Source of the DNA: Guillardia theta CCMP2712
Lineage: Eukaryota > Cryptophyceae > Pyrenomonadales > Geminigeraceae
NCBI RefSeq assembly: GCF_000315625.1
Contig: NW_005434667.1
Location: 735,061 to 799,060, forward strand
Direction: 5' to 3'
Length of the DNA: 64,000 nucleotides
Part shown: positions 13,710-24,706 of the stretch, in pieces
Numbering within the stretch: the first letter of the stretch is position 1
Layout of the letters: each line of letters begins with the position of its first letter
Notes under the pieces: model-generated
Databases searched by the model: none
What the model saw: the letters and a program-made list of their open reading frames with translations, nothing else
What the model was told of the DNA's origin: nothing
Made by a program: the position numbers and the translations under genes

Positions 13710-15372
13710 TTAGACGATTCGAGCGAACACGCACGTCCGTCTCATCTCACTCTTTCGTTTCGTCGAGAAGCACCGCGCAAGGACGTTCAGGAGCCTCCAG
13801 GCAACGAAAGAGCTCTCCTCCACCAACGAGTTCTCGTCCCACAGGCAGTCACTGCGCGACAGATTTCTCCACAGGACTTCTCGGTGCCCACGGAATTTCT
13901 GCCGAGATCAGAAGCGTCAAAGGGAGGTTGCGTGGGAGGGGATGGTATTGACCTGCAAGGCGATCCTAATGTTGTTCAGCCTTTGCGCCTGCCCTCCAAA
14001 TCAGCAGCGAGCATCAGCAACGACAATTACCTTTTGTTTGGGCGACTGCGCTACTCCCCGCACTTCCTCACCACAGACAACCTCGGCGATATGACACAGG
14101 ACCAAACCGTCTGCAAACATCTTCCCGAAGTCCTTCACTTTGACGGTCCGCGACATGGCGATTTCCCTGAGAGAGCTCTTCTTTTCCATGATGCTCTCGA
14201 ACCAAGACCTTGCCTGTTTGTCTCCCACTTCAACAAAATGATCCTGATCAAACGTCGATGAATTGGGAGGCTTCGGATAGACTGCATCGATTGCTCGTTC
14301 CGGCTGCCTTGGGGGTTCTTCACTCCTCCTGCTCTCCTGCAGCAGCACATCTCTGCCTGAGGCTCGATGCTGCTTCCTCCCTCTCACTTCTCCATCGTAG
14401 CTCCTCCTCTCTTCTCTGCCAGCTCCCCCGAGACGAGCCTCGTCGTAGCAATGTCGCTGCTCGGCCATCGGAGGTTCTCGACTGACTTGCTCCTCCACCC
14501 GCTGCTCCATCACTGACTGCTGGACCATCTCCGACCTCGAGTCGCTGATTCTCGTGGGGAACCTGCGAATGTTCTGATCCTTGGCATCAACAACTGCATC
14601 AGGCGGCAGGCTGCTGTCACCCTTCACCATAGCCGCCCTCTGCAGTCCGGGTTCGAATTGCGCATGGAGATTCTTGTTTCCATCATCCTCGTTTCTGAGT
14701 GAGAGGTCAGGCTGGTGTGCATATGGACGATGCCTTTCGCTCTCAGGCTCCATATGATAACTTCTCTCAAGTAACTCTCGCGTGTTGCTCCTTCCTCTCG
14801 AGCTAGAGTCTCTTCCAACCACCTGCGACCGCGTCACCTGTGTGCCCGACTGGGAGAGTAGAGTAGCAAGAAAGTACGTTTGTTCTTGTCGGAAGAGAGA
14901 TGTTGATGCTTGGCGGCAAGTGTTTTTCATCCTGTTTCATCTCGTCTAGGAATCTTGATCGATTTGCGTCGGAATAAACACAAGACTTGATCAGGAAGAG
15001 CAGCTGCAGTATCGAATCGTCGTCCCAACCATAGCTCATGCACTTGTGGAATGAGGAGGGGATGTCGATGCCGCTCTTTGAGCAGGTAATGGACAGAGCT
15101 TCATTGAGCAGCTCCTGGTCTCCCGGATGTTCGTAGGAGTGAGAAAGTTTGAACATGGAAGGATCTGCATTGCAGAACACCTTGACAAGTCCTTCAGTTC
15201 CAACACACTGTAACTCAGACACAGAGTGTGTCATACTCACCACTTCTACCACCTCTCTGAGTGTCTTGCCGCTTCGAAGGTCTTCCACATCACTTGCAAC
15301 CATCCCTGAAGGGATACCAAGAGTGTTCAACCAGCAAAAGAGTTTCTCGGTTTCCCATCCTTGCAAGATCAT
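13710..15372 (-). CDS. Protein with an N-terminal CH-like region and a second CH domain
   Basis: Starts at an ATG (MILQGWETEKLFCWLNTLG). The first 140 residues resemble a divergent CH/NN-CH fold (WLNTLGI..., DLRSGKTLREVVEVV). A 55-nt intron is followed by a polar, Arg/Glu/Ser-rich linker of about 200 residues. A clearer CH domain comes next (ARSWFESIM, FADGLVLCHIAEVV), then, after introns, AQRLNNIRIALQKF and SFVAWRLLNVLARCF. The frame closes at TAA (13710), but a splice from here into the next three-CH model, 178 bp downstream, would make one protein with about five CH domains. Cytoskeletal function is inferred from the domain only. Confidence 0.65.
14596..14690. repeat. 95-bp segment duplicated at 15698-15792 (copy in exon)
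   Basis: Lies in the linker-coding exon of the CH protein. The same segment recurs 1.1 kb away in the same orientation with about five differences in 95 bases, all transitions. Confidence 0.9.
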
Positions 15373-16050
15373 TCTCACGGCCCTCCTCTTGCACTACCTT
15401 CCTTCCTATCTTCCTGCTCTCAGCCTCAACATCTGTGCCTCATCCTCCTCATACTCTACCATCTTGTTACTCTGGTCTTATTCGTCTTCGCTTGCCCCGC
15501 CCCATCCCTCCATGCATGGTTTCGAAGGCGCCGTTGATTGGAATCCCGTCAATAAACTGAACAGTATTTTCTAGCAGTTCCAATTTCCAGGGACAAATAT
15601 TATATAGTGGATCATGCTTTTCAGACAATGGTTCCAGCAATAGAACGTGGGAGAAATTGTACGGTCTTCCGACGATCCTGAGTTTCCGGGAAGCACCGCA
15701 TCAGGCGGCAGGCTGCTGTCACCCTTCACCATAGCCGCCCTCTGCAGTCCGGGTTCGGATTACGTGTGGAGATTCTTGTTTTCATCATCCTCCGGCGTTC
15801 AGAGTCTGATGAGTCGCGAACGGCGCGTGAAAATCCGGAAGTTGCAGACTGAGGAGAGGCCTCACCATGAAGTTCAAGCCGCCCGGTTGCAAGCAATGAT
15901 CGGAAGTCGGAAGTGAAATGAGGAATAGCGTATTACGCTTGTCGCCTTGCAAATGGGTGATTTTACAGATACTCTTACTACCACGGTTGACATTATCAAT
16001 TACAAGTATGAAACAAAATTGGAAGGGATCACGTTGGCGGCCCGACGTTC
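15373..16050. other. Intergenic region with a gene fragment
   Basis: About 680 bp between two minus-strand genes. It contains the second copy of a 95-bp piece of the CH gene's exon (15698-15792). No complete gene is seen. It should hold the CH gene's promoter. Confidence 0.5.
15698..15792. pseudogene. Duplicated exon fragment of the CH-domain gene
   Basis: Matches 14596-14690 over its whole length except for about five transitions clustered in its second half. It is not part of a visible reading frame here. It looks like a recent tandem-type local duplication that left a dead piece upstream of the parent gene. Confidence 0.85.
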
Positions 16051-16934
16051 TTACTTTGGCTTTTTCTTGTCGCCACCATACCTGCAGAATGAGGGTGAGG
16101 GAACAATGAGCCAGGGAAGAACATTTCTGACCTCGAGGCGTACGCAGACATCAACTTCTCAAGGCGACGAGTCTTAGAGTCCTCATCCTCTTCGTCTCCT
16201 TGTGGTTTCACTTGTTGGTTCAGGTCTGCGCCCTTTTCTCCTGTCCGGATCCTGCTGTCTTTGACATCCTTTCCCCAAGCCGTTGTTCCGATTCCAGCAT
16301 ACTTGGACATCTTCGGTTGTACCAAGTCAGACTTGGTCTTCATGCTGTCTGCGAGAGTTTCATTAGAGTGCCTTTTGGCATAACCTCCGATCAGTTGCAG
16401 CACTCGAGTGTTGTCTGGGGGCGGAAGAACCTCACTTGAGGCCTCAGTGGCCACGTCTTCCACTTCAAACACTGGAGTCTCCATGGAAACCGTTTCTTTT
16501 CTAGCCTTCTTCGGTTTCCCAGAAAATTTGACAATCATTGTCTGATAGAAGGAAGCAAGCCGATGGTACAAATCCTTCAAGAAGCCCTTCATGTATGACA
16601 TGAAACTGTCGATGACGCCTGCAAGACTGGTCGACTTTGGTCTAGCCCCGTAGGACTGCAAGATCTGATTTTTTCTTGAGTTCTCCTTGATCTTGAGGCC
16701 TAAGGACGTCGTCAGCTTCTGGCTAACATACGCCTTCGATTTCGAATTCCCATCAGAGGAGTGCAACTGTTGAACCAACCCAACGCTTTTGTGCCTTCCA
16801 GCTTTGTACCATTGATCATGAAGACAATCCAAACTTCCCTTTTTCCCTAGGTTTGAAATGTACAAGGGAGAGGAGGTGAAAGAAGAAGCTATTTCAAGGG
16901 CGGCAAGGGCGAGAAAAAATCGGAGCAATGTCAT
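16051..16934 (-). CDS. Plastid-targeted protein of unknown function
   Basis: Starts MTLLRFFLALAALEIASSFTSSP: a signal peptide with predicted cleavage after ASS and Phe at +1. A Ser/Lys-rich transit region follows. Phe at +1 is the established mark of stroma-directed proteins in cryptophytes. The mature part has a possible amphipathic or hydrophobic helix (VIDSFMSYMKGFLKDLYHRL), a Lys-rich stretch and low-complexity acidic segments. A 50-nt GT-AG intron near the 3' end joins YASR to YGGDKKKPK-stop. I do not recognise a domain. It is transcribed away from the carboxypeptidase gene across a 1.1-kb G-motif-rich gap. Confidence 0.7.
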
Positions 16935-18036
16935 GGTATTCGGTGTCCGCGGGTTCCAGAGATCTACAAACACCACCTGCACAAGTATGAAGTTACGAAC
17001 TTGAACCTATCAAAAGGATATGTCTCTGCGATAAAGCCCCATCACACACATCAAAAGGACAGCAGCGAGGATGAGTCTCCGGGTCAAGACTAGGGGAGGC
17101 ACTGGAATAAGGGGCAACCCAGCGGTAGGGATGCGGACAGAAGAAGTACAAAGAGAAGATGTAGATTAAGACGAGCTAAAGAGACTGTGTCAGAAAAACT
17201 CCTTGTGTACTGCAGATCAAAGATTGGAATGTGAGGGAGTAACGATTAGGTAGACAACACGAAGGACGAGGAGAGAGGAACATCAGGGTTAGAGGATCAT
17301 GACCATGGTTGGGTGACCCAACTCAAGTTAAGGAAGGGAAGAACGCCACTAGGAGGCTTCGCTCCTGCATGGCTTCCACCGCAACCACGCCGCTGGTATG
17401 GGGCGCAGTGCCTCCTGCATTTTCTCGGACAAAGTTCTAGGGGTAGGGTGTATATGATTCTCGAGGGTAGGGGGTAGGTGAGTTGTGAAAAATACCCGTT
17501 GCATTGATACAGCCAGTGACAGTCTGGAACCACGTGGGGTAGTTTCTAGTGGGGTAGGGTGAGGGGTCCCGGGAGGCCACTAGGGGGTAGTAGTACCCCA
17601 CGATCATGAGGGGAAAGTTACGGGTACCTCGGGATGCTGTCATAAAAGTGTTTTTGAATGTACAGTTAGGCTGTTAATAAATAATATGCTAGGTATGATT
17701 GATTTATTGGGTTACAATATCTTTATATATTTTTTAACAATCTTGAAGGATTATTAAATTGTATTTTTATTTGTACATGATGATAATTAAAAAAGTATTT
17801 GAGTTGTACTGATTCACCCAAAACATTTTTAAAGGTCGTTTGTACCGGAGTTTCGCTTTCTACGTCCATGTGCGGCTTTCATCGGGGAAGGTCTGTGAGT
17901 TAAGAGGCGGCGAGGAGCGCAAAGACGCAGGGGAAGTCAATGAGCTGAATAAGAACAAGCATGTCCTCTATCTCTTGCAAGAATGACATCCAATCTTTGA
18001 TGATTTGAATGATACTGCTCGTCACCGAGTCGAAAG
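16935..18036. promoter_or_regulatory. Divergent intergenic region with dense GGGTAGGG motifs
   Basis: Between two divergent genes. From 17430 to 17600 there are at least five G-rich units (CTAGGGGTAGGGTG, GAGGGTAGGGGGTAGG, GTGGGGTAGGGTGAGGGG, TAGGGGGTAGTAGTACCCC). An AT-rich stretch of about 200 bp follows (17640-17830). No coding frame is convincing. Inferred shared promoter. Confidence 0.5.
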
Positions 18037-19955
18037 ATGCAATGCCACGGCAGACGTGTCCAATACTCGTTGAATTCAGAGCAGTCCAGCGCAGTTCCCA
18101 AGCCCCCTCTTGCTTCGAAACCATCTTTTTCGAGACCTCAAACTTCGAGAAGATATGCTGAACGCTCATCGACTGCCATGAGCGGGACTGATGATGATGA
18201 AAATAACCTCAACGGATTACAAAGACAATCACAGTACCAATGTAGAGAAAGTAACAATCTCAACATCAAGAATTTGCTCGAGTTTCTGAGCTTCAAAAAA
18301 GACATTGTCAGACGTCCTCTCTCGGAAAGATGCTCCAACAGCTCCGTCATTGTGCCTCAGCCAGACCGAGGGAGGGATAAGAGCAGTCCACGTGTGGACG
18401 ACGTACAGAAGCATGCGACTGTTGCTGATTCGAAGACATCGAGGGCCTCAAGACCTCCAAAGGTCACTGGAAAATCATGGATCGTTGTGGATGGCGAATC
18501 AGGAGCAATCATGGGAGGGAAAAGCGAGGTGAGGATTCGAACTTAGCTGGTCAAACTTGGCGGTTGACTTGAACTGACAGAGGCTCAACCGCGGGATAGC
18601 AAGCTTGACAAAGGCACCAATGCGCATTGTTCGTGCATGATTGCTATGTTGACAGTAGTTGGTGCAGATTATGACTTGCCACATTGTCATCAAGCTCGCC
18701 GAGGTCCAGCCAGGTTGGGAAGTGATTTCACTTGCACCTAAAGGCTGACTTTCCTGCTTCAGAGATCCTACAAGAGTGCATCGTCGTGAGTGAAAAGGCT
18801 GAGAAAATCATCGGGACTTCAGCTAAATTGCGAGCAGGCATAGCGTGAAACTGTGGCCCCCTTTCCCTTACATGTCCGAGCAGGAGATCGAGTACAGGTC
18901 TTGGACGCCTTGTATGGATTGATGCTCCCTTCCGGCAATGACGCAGCAGTGGCGATTGCACAACACTTTGCCGCACGCTTGCACGCTCGGAGGATTCTGT
19001 ACAGGAAGTCTTTAAGGTGGAACCTTCCCAGCGCATCTCCACTAGGGTGACCGGTTTGACATGGGCAGGGATCGAGGGATCCAAGTGGGGGGGATGATGA
19101 GGCACGAGTTTGCGGCCAAACTGTTGAGCTTACCTCTGAGCAGCGAAACAAGGTCAGGCTGGTTTGAGAACTTGTGTCAGCTACGACTTCTGATGATATC
19201 CTTGCAGCATGGAAGGGTTAGGGCTTGCGTACATGTCAAACGATTCTTCCCTCTTGCCCTGGGTGACTGAGATGAACACCATGGCGTTCGTTCTCGGAAT
19301 GAGTTCGACCAACTTCGAAAATCCTCATGGTGACTTACCATCACTCATTCAGTTGTCTGATAGGTTGCTGCTTGCAGGGTTGAGCAGCAAGTTGCACAAA
19401 TCTACAGCATTTGATGTCGCCAAGCTGTCGGTGTGAAACATGATTGAATGCAATGGTCCTTTGTCAGCACTGTGACCGACATGCAGGTCGAGGCGTTGCG
19501 ATCTGATTTGTTTCGAAAGATTGTCAATACTCAGAGCCATGCTGTCAATATCATGAACGCTAGAGACTCGTCCACCAGAGTACTGGTGTGGAAGAATACC
19601 AACGAACTCCTTCAAGAGGGATATTCAGGTATCAAGACTGGAACTACTCCAACGACAGGTAGCTTTCTGTCATGATCTCTCTTCAAGTCAGTAAGTACCA
19701 TGTGACATCAGGATATTCCTTGGCATCTGAATACACTTTTGATGTCGAGCTCACAGGTTGTTTGTATTCGAAGGGGATGGGTAGTGATCATGTCACAGGT
19801 GAAAGAAAAAGTTTGATATGCATCCTTCTCGGATCGAGGACCAAGGAAGATAGGTAAACGAGGTTTGTTGATACGATTGTAGTGAATGATTTTCAATCAG
19901 GACAAATGACACAAGAAGGTTGATATCATGGGCAAAGTCTCTTCATAGTTCATGA
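18037..19955 (+). CDS. D-alanyl-D-alanine carboxypeptidase-like protein (peptidase S11 / PBP5-type)
   Basis: The N-terminal 150 residues are polar and unrecognised. The S11 core then begins ([19 protein letters not shown]). Spliced exons give all three catalytic motifs: SLTK (SxxK) in GIASLTKIMTCH, SGN (SxN) in [17 protein letters not shown], and KTG in [29 protein letters not shown] and [13 protein letters not shown] also match the family. Two introns use GC donors (18614-18667 and 18838-18883). Exon joins between about 18990 and 19208 are unresolved. Family members cut the terminal D-Ala of peptidoglycan stem peptides. The substrate in a eukaryotic alga is unknown. No clear signal peptide is seen. 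It ends 65 bp from the convergent WD40/RCC1 gene. Confidence 0.85.
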
Positions 19956-20020
19956 TTGTATACTAGTAATGACATTATTGAAATTATTTACAAGCATGTG
20001 TACATGTCTCAGGACATCAC

Positions 20021-23000
20021 TCATCGCAGCGGATGAAAAGGAACGCAGGAAGGCTCTAGCACTAAATAGAGATTCCCTGGAGAGTTCACTCCTGTAGTCA
20101 AATCTATGAAGCGCGTCACTGAACGAACGGGAACATCGCATTCAAAGATTTTCATGTCGTTGAGAGATATTGTCTGAGAGTCTGAACAGGTGCAAGGTCA
20201 GAGACTTGTCAAGCAGAGAATGTACAATCTACCTCTCGTGCCATCAAGCTTTCCCAACACATGACAAGTTCCACGGGTGGTAACGAGGACAGAAGCGTTA
20301 CCTCCGTCATGCGCGTGGAATGTGGAAATCGACTGTATCGGCATCACCTTCTTTGTCTGGGGATGTTCAATATCCGCCAATCTCGTGGGAGTTCGAACCA
20401 TTTTCCCAGCAGACTCTCCGAGCACTCCTGCCTCGTTCCTTCCACACCCCAAGACAGTCCGATCGGAGGTCAAGAACAGCGAGTGCTCGAGCCCTGCGCT
20501 GGCCTGGATGACCCTCACGTTTCTGACGGAGCGAATCAACTTGGGTAGGAAAACTTTCTCAGCTGCATCCTCCCCTGCCAGTCCGAGTTGCCCGTACTGA
20601 TTGAGTCCGCACGAGTACACCCTGCCGTGCTTCGACAGCAGCAGGGTGTGGTGCGGAGATACAGAAGACTCCATGAAGTCTATTTCATCGCCGGAAACTT
20701 CGATTCGAGTAGGCTTCCTGCAGTAAAGCTCGAACCCGTTTTCTGCTCCCTCTAGAGTCTCCTTCCTCTGCAGCTTCGACTGGTCCAACCCCAGCTGACC
20801 AAAAGTTCCCTTCCCGCAGGTCCAGGCCCGGCCAGCTTCTGCAAAGTTTTGTGAGCAAGGAGAGTCAAGATAAGCCTGGGCCTCCGGACTCACCGTCAAT
20901 CAAGATCGAATGGTTGCCGGCAGCAGAGATATGAGTGAACGGCTGCTCTGAATCCGACGACAAGAAGAAAGGAACGTAAATGATGTTTGAATTCCTCTGG
21001 GCGTTCTCAACCTGAGATGCTCATCATCAAGACACTCTTGTGGATCCCAGCAGAGCCTCACCTGATGAATCTGGTTGATAATCTTCGACCTCTCCTTGTC
21101 GTTGCTCACTGAGATGTTTGCGAGGCTTTGCAGGAGTTCCCCCCGCTCCTTCTCCAGCGCCTCCGACTCTTGCGTCTCAGGCAGCCCGAGCTGTCCCCAA
21201 GAGTTGTCTCCGAACGCGATGATCCGTCCCCCAGCGCTCAGCAGCAGCGAGTGAACGTCTCCGGCAGCTACGGACTTGATCTGCATGTTCACGATGGAGT
21301 TCCCGCCAACCGCATACTCGATCTGCTTCGGAGACTCCACCACCTCCCGAGACTTCAAGCCACATTGCCCTCGTTCTGATGAGCCCCACACCCAGATGCT
21401 GCCATCAGAGCACAAGATGAGGCCATGGTGGCAACCACACGATACTTGACGAACTGACAACCTGGGCAACGTGATCTCTGCGGTTCGAGACACAGTGTTG
21501 TAGCACCAAAGCTCACCAGTCGTCAGAAACTTCTTTTCTTTGGACATGACATTCTGTACGAATTCACTCCGGAAGCCTTTCGTTGATAATATTCGAACCT
21601 TGTTATCGTATGAAATACATGAAAGGAAGGGATCTGAAGAAGTCGCTAATTTGTAAATCCCGCCTCCAAATCCTTTGACCTCTTTGATACAATCCATGCA
21701 TTCAAGGCTCCAGATTCTCAACGTGTCCTCACCCCCTCCAGAATAAACGAAGCCGTTTCGATAGACGAGAGATCGCACATAGCTGAATGTCTTCGAGACT
21801 TCTGTGAGAGATTGCACATGTTCCTCTAACGTAGAGATGTAGTCTTTCAACAACAGCTTGCCTTCTTCAGTCAGGACCGTAGAAAGCTCTTTTTTAGTCC
21901 TTTCAAGGTCGTTCTGAGCATCATTCAAGCTTTTGTATGGTGAGAGCGTGGCATAGAGGGTGTCTTCTATGCTGCCAAGCATGTACTGGTTGAAATTCTT
22001 GTTGTCCAAATCCCACAGCCTGATTTCACCACTTACTCCTCCAGTAAACAAAATTTGTCGAGCGGTCTCATATGAACTGATTTTGCACATATCCAACTTA
22101 AGATCCATGGCATAGACCGTATCGCTACAGCCATCTAATTGGCCAACTGTATGATTGCATTCTGGATCCCATAACTTGATTATTCCATCTTCTCCAGCGC
22201 TGTAAATTCTTGAGCCATTGGTGATGATTGAATGTACGTAACATGCATGGCCAGAAAGGACACAAGAACAAACCAACGTGGTATACCCTCTCGAATCACT
22301 ATCAGAGTTGGTTGCAGAATCTTCACTGTGTCTCCACAGCCTGATGGTCATATCCAAACTTCCACTGCATAGAAATTTCCCCGAGAAATCTGTTTTGTTG
22401 TTTGGTTCACCTGCGATAGCAAGGGCTGTGACAGCATCAGCATGACCTTCAAGGATTTGTAGGCATGACATCCTTTTCTCTACATCCCATACACGGATAG
22501 TTCTGTCCAGTGAGCCCGAGAATAAGAACTTGTCCATATACAGTGTCATACAAGTGATCACTTGATCATGGCCTTTTAGCTCATATTGCCTACAGAAGTC
22601 AAAAATTATTGTATCCAGACAGTATATCTTGATCGTGACTTCATTGTTAGCCACGTATACTTTGCTTTTGTTCATGATGATACTTCCATCTATCTTGGTG
22701 TCCAGGTTTCCTTCGCAATTGATTTCCCACAATAACTCAGTAAATGCATATTTCAACATCTTTTCGTGTTTTGACTTCATGACATTCTTATCGAATTCCA
22801 ACTTTGCCTCTAATTGTCCAATTCTATCCAACTCTATTTCTTCTCGCCTCTCTTTTTCGGCAATAGCCTTGCTTTTCGCTTTTTCATTCCTTGCTATTTC
22901 TGCTTTTTCCTTGATGTTGCTTTCAAGGGAGGCAAGCGAATGTTTGCATTCATGCACTGCTTCCTTCGCAAGAAGCAGGTCTGAAACAGATGGATAGATT

Positions 23001-24352
23001 TCCTCATCATGCCTCAAGATTTCCTTCAATACGTCCTCCAGAACAGGAATTCCCCTGGTTAGCAGCCTTTCTCTTATTTGTATCAATTTGTATCCAACCT
23101 CTGCAATAAGTAATCGATATTTTGCTGTTGAAATGCTTTTACAAGCTGAATTATTTAGCGAACCATCCAAGTGTAGGCATCGGATTTCATGTTTGATCAA
23201 ACTGATGCGTTGTGCAGCTTGTACGGAAGAAGTATCAACTGGTTTCAGAACTGCAAATTCTTGTTGAAGATAGGAAATTCTTTCTTCGCCTCTTTGAACA
23301 GCATTGACAGCGTTTTGATTTACAAGGGGGAGAGTTTTTTGGACATTCAAGGCCTTCTCGAAAGTTGCCTGGGGTCTGCGACGTAAGAGCTCGTAATAGT
23401 CCAGGACAAATCTTCTATGCTGTTGAAGATTGTCGAGAATTGCTGCAGGATTTTCACCATCATTTGTCCCCATTGAGTCTGCATAACCCATCACATGTGT
23501 GGTATAGTTTTCAAGAATCTCGCAGGTTTTGTTCATCAAAGTCATATAAACAAGAATAATTTCACCCGACCCAAAGATGAATTTTCTTATGTTTCTTAGA
23601 TCTGTTAAAAGCCAACACAACTCATTCCAGGCTTCTTGTTTGATCAGTTCTTCTACTTGAACAGAGAACTCAACGGCAGCCTTATTGTCATATGTGTCAG
23701 CATTCCTGTCCACGTGACTGCTCTCCGCCTTTTTCCACTCACTCTCGAGAACATACCGACCGCTCGTCCTGTCCTGCTTCAATTTGTTGTAAAATTTGGT
23801 TGTGAAACGCAGCTTATTCTTGTTGGGTTTAGTCTTCAGAAGCTCACTTGAAGAAACCAGAAAATCCTTGAACTTCGAAGATGTCAGTGTGGTGCGATAA
23901 TCTTGCAGATCATGAATGGTGGAAAGGCTCAAGAACCGATGTGCTGCAGGTGATATTCTTCCTCTTCCTGCTACTGGAATTTCCGGCAATTTCGTCTGAT
24001 CTGCACTGCCATAGAGTATTGGCGCCGGGTTTCTTTTCGCTCCTGATCGTTTAACAGGCTTGGCGAAGCCCTTCTGTCCAACATTGAATTGCCTACTTCG
24101 AGACTGCAGGGGAAAAGAACATGGTGACAACAAGCCAAGCCTCAAACGGCAACCTTTTCACCTTTCGACTGGCGTAATCATCTCCGGAAGCTAAAGGGTC
24201 TCCTCCCATCTCTTCATTCTCCTGCCGAATCTGTCAGAGGAAGCATCAAACTCTGGTAGAGTCATATCCCAGCTCCTTACATCGCGAAGAGCATCGAGAA
24301 ACGCTTCTGGGTCTCCCTCAGGCAGCCCCCACGCTGCCGGACTCTCCGCCAT
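20021..24352 (-). CDS. WD40-repeat and RCC1-repeat protein
   Basis: Begins MAESPAAWGLPEGDPEAFLDALRD in a GC-rich promoter island. Two short introns lead into a very long exon (to 20900-24145). The N-terminal third is helical, with a KEK/EER-rich coiled-coil segment. Then come WD40 blades (FSGSLDRTIRVWDVE, LCSGSLDMTIRLWRH, YSAGEDGIIKLWDPE, FTGGVSGEIRLWDLD, YSGGGEDTLRIWSLE), interrupted by a helical insert. The C-terminal part has RCC1-type repeats (SIWVWGSSERGQCGL, IIAFGDNSWGQLGL, AWTCGKGTFGQLGLD, VYSCGLNQYGQLGLA). The last exon ends at TGA (20021). Both repeat types form beta-propellers for protein binding. The combination suggests a scaffold or regulator; the exact role is unknown. Confidence 0.88.
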
Positions 24353-24706
24353 GCGGTTGCAAGACAGTGAGGCGGGGCGGGCCTACTACCGACGGTACCG
24401 ATCGGACCCGGGCTTGCCGTACGCCGGCCCCGGGGCACCTTACGCGCCGGACTCGCCCCCGGCCCGGCGCAGGGCCCCGGCCCCCCGGCAGGCCCGGCCG
24501 CCGGGCCGCCCCGACCGCCACGGCCGGGCGCCCCTGTGAACTTTGTCACACCTCGGGTTCGCACAGCCGCGCCCCCACTGTGACTTCCGAAGTTCGCCAA
24601 ACCTCCGCCGGGTCACTGTGCCACGCCCGGGCTAGCGGAGCGCCCACTGATCCGGGCCGGCCTCGGATCAAACTTGATCAGGTAGTTTATTGGTGATGGA
24701 GGTTTG
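24353..24706. promoter_or_regulatory. GC-rich divergent promoter island
   Basis: Very GC-rich block (roughly 24360-24680) full of GGCCCGG, CCGGCCCC and GCCCGGGC. It contrasts sharply with the flanks, which have near-balanced composition. It sits exactly between two divergent gene starts and lacks the TAGGG motifs of the other divergent gaps. Frames through it are low-complexity Pro/Arg/Gly and not credible proteins. Confidence 0.5.

Noticed and set aside
18037-19955. Bacterial contamination as the source of the carboxypeptidase
   Set aside because: Multiple short spliceosomal introns split the catalytic core and flanking genes are eukaryotic.
24277-24696. Frames through the GC-rich island at 24.4 kb
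   Set aside because: Pro/Gly/Arg low complexity in all frames, caused by base composition.
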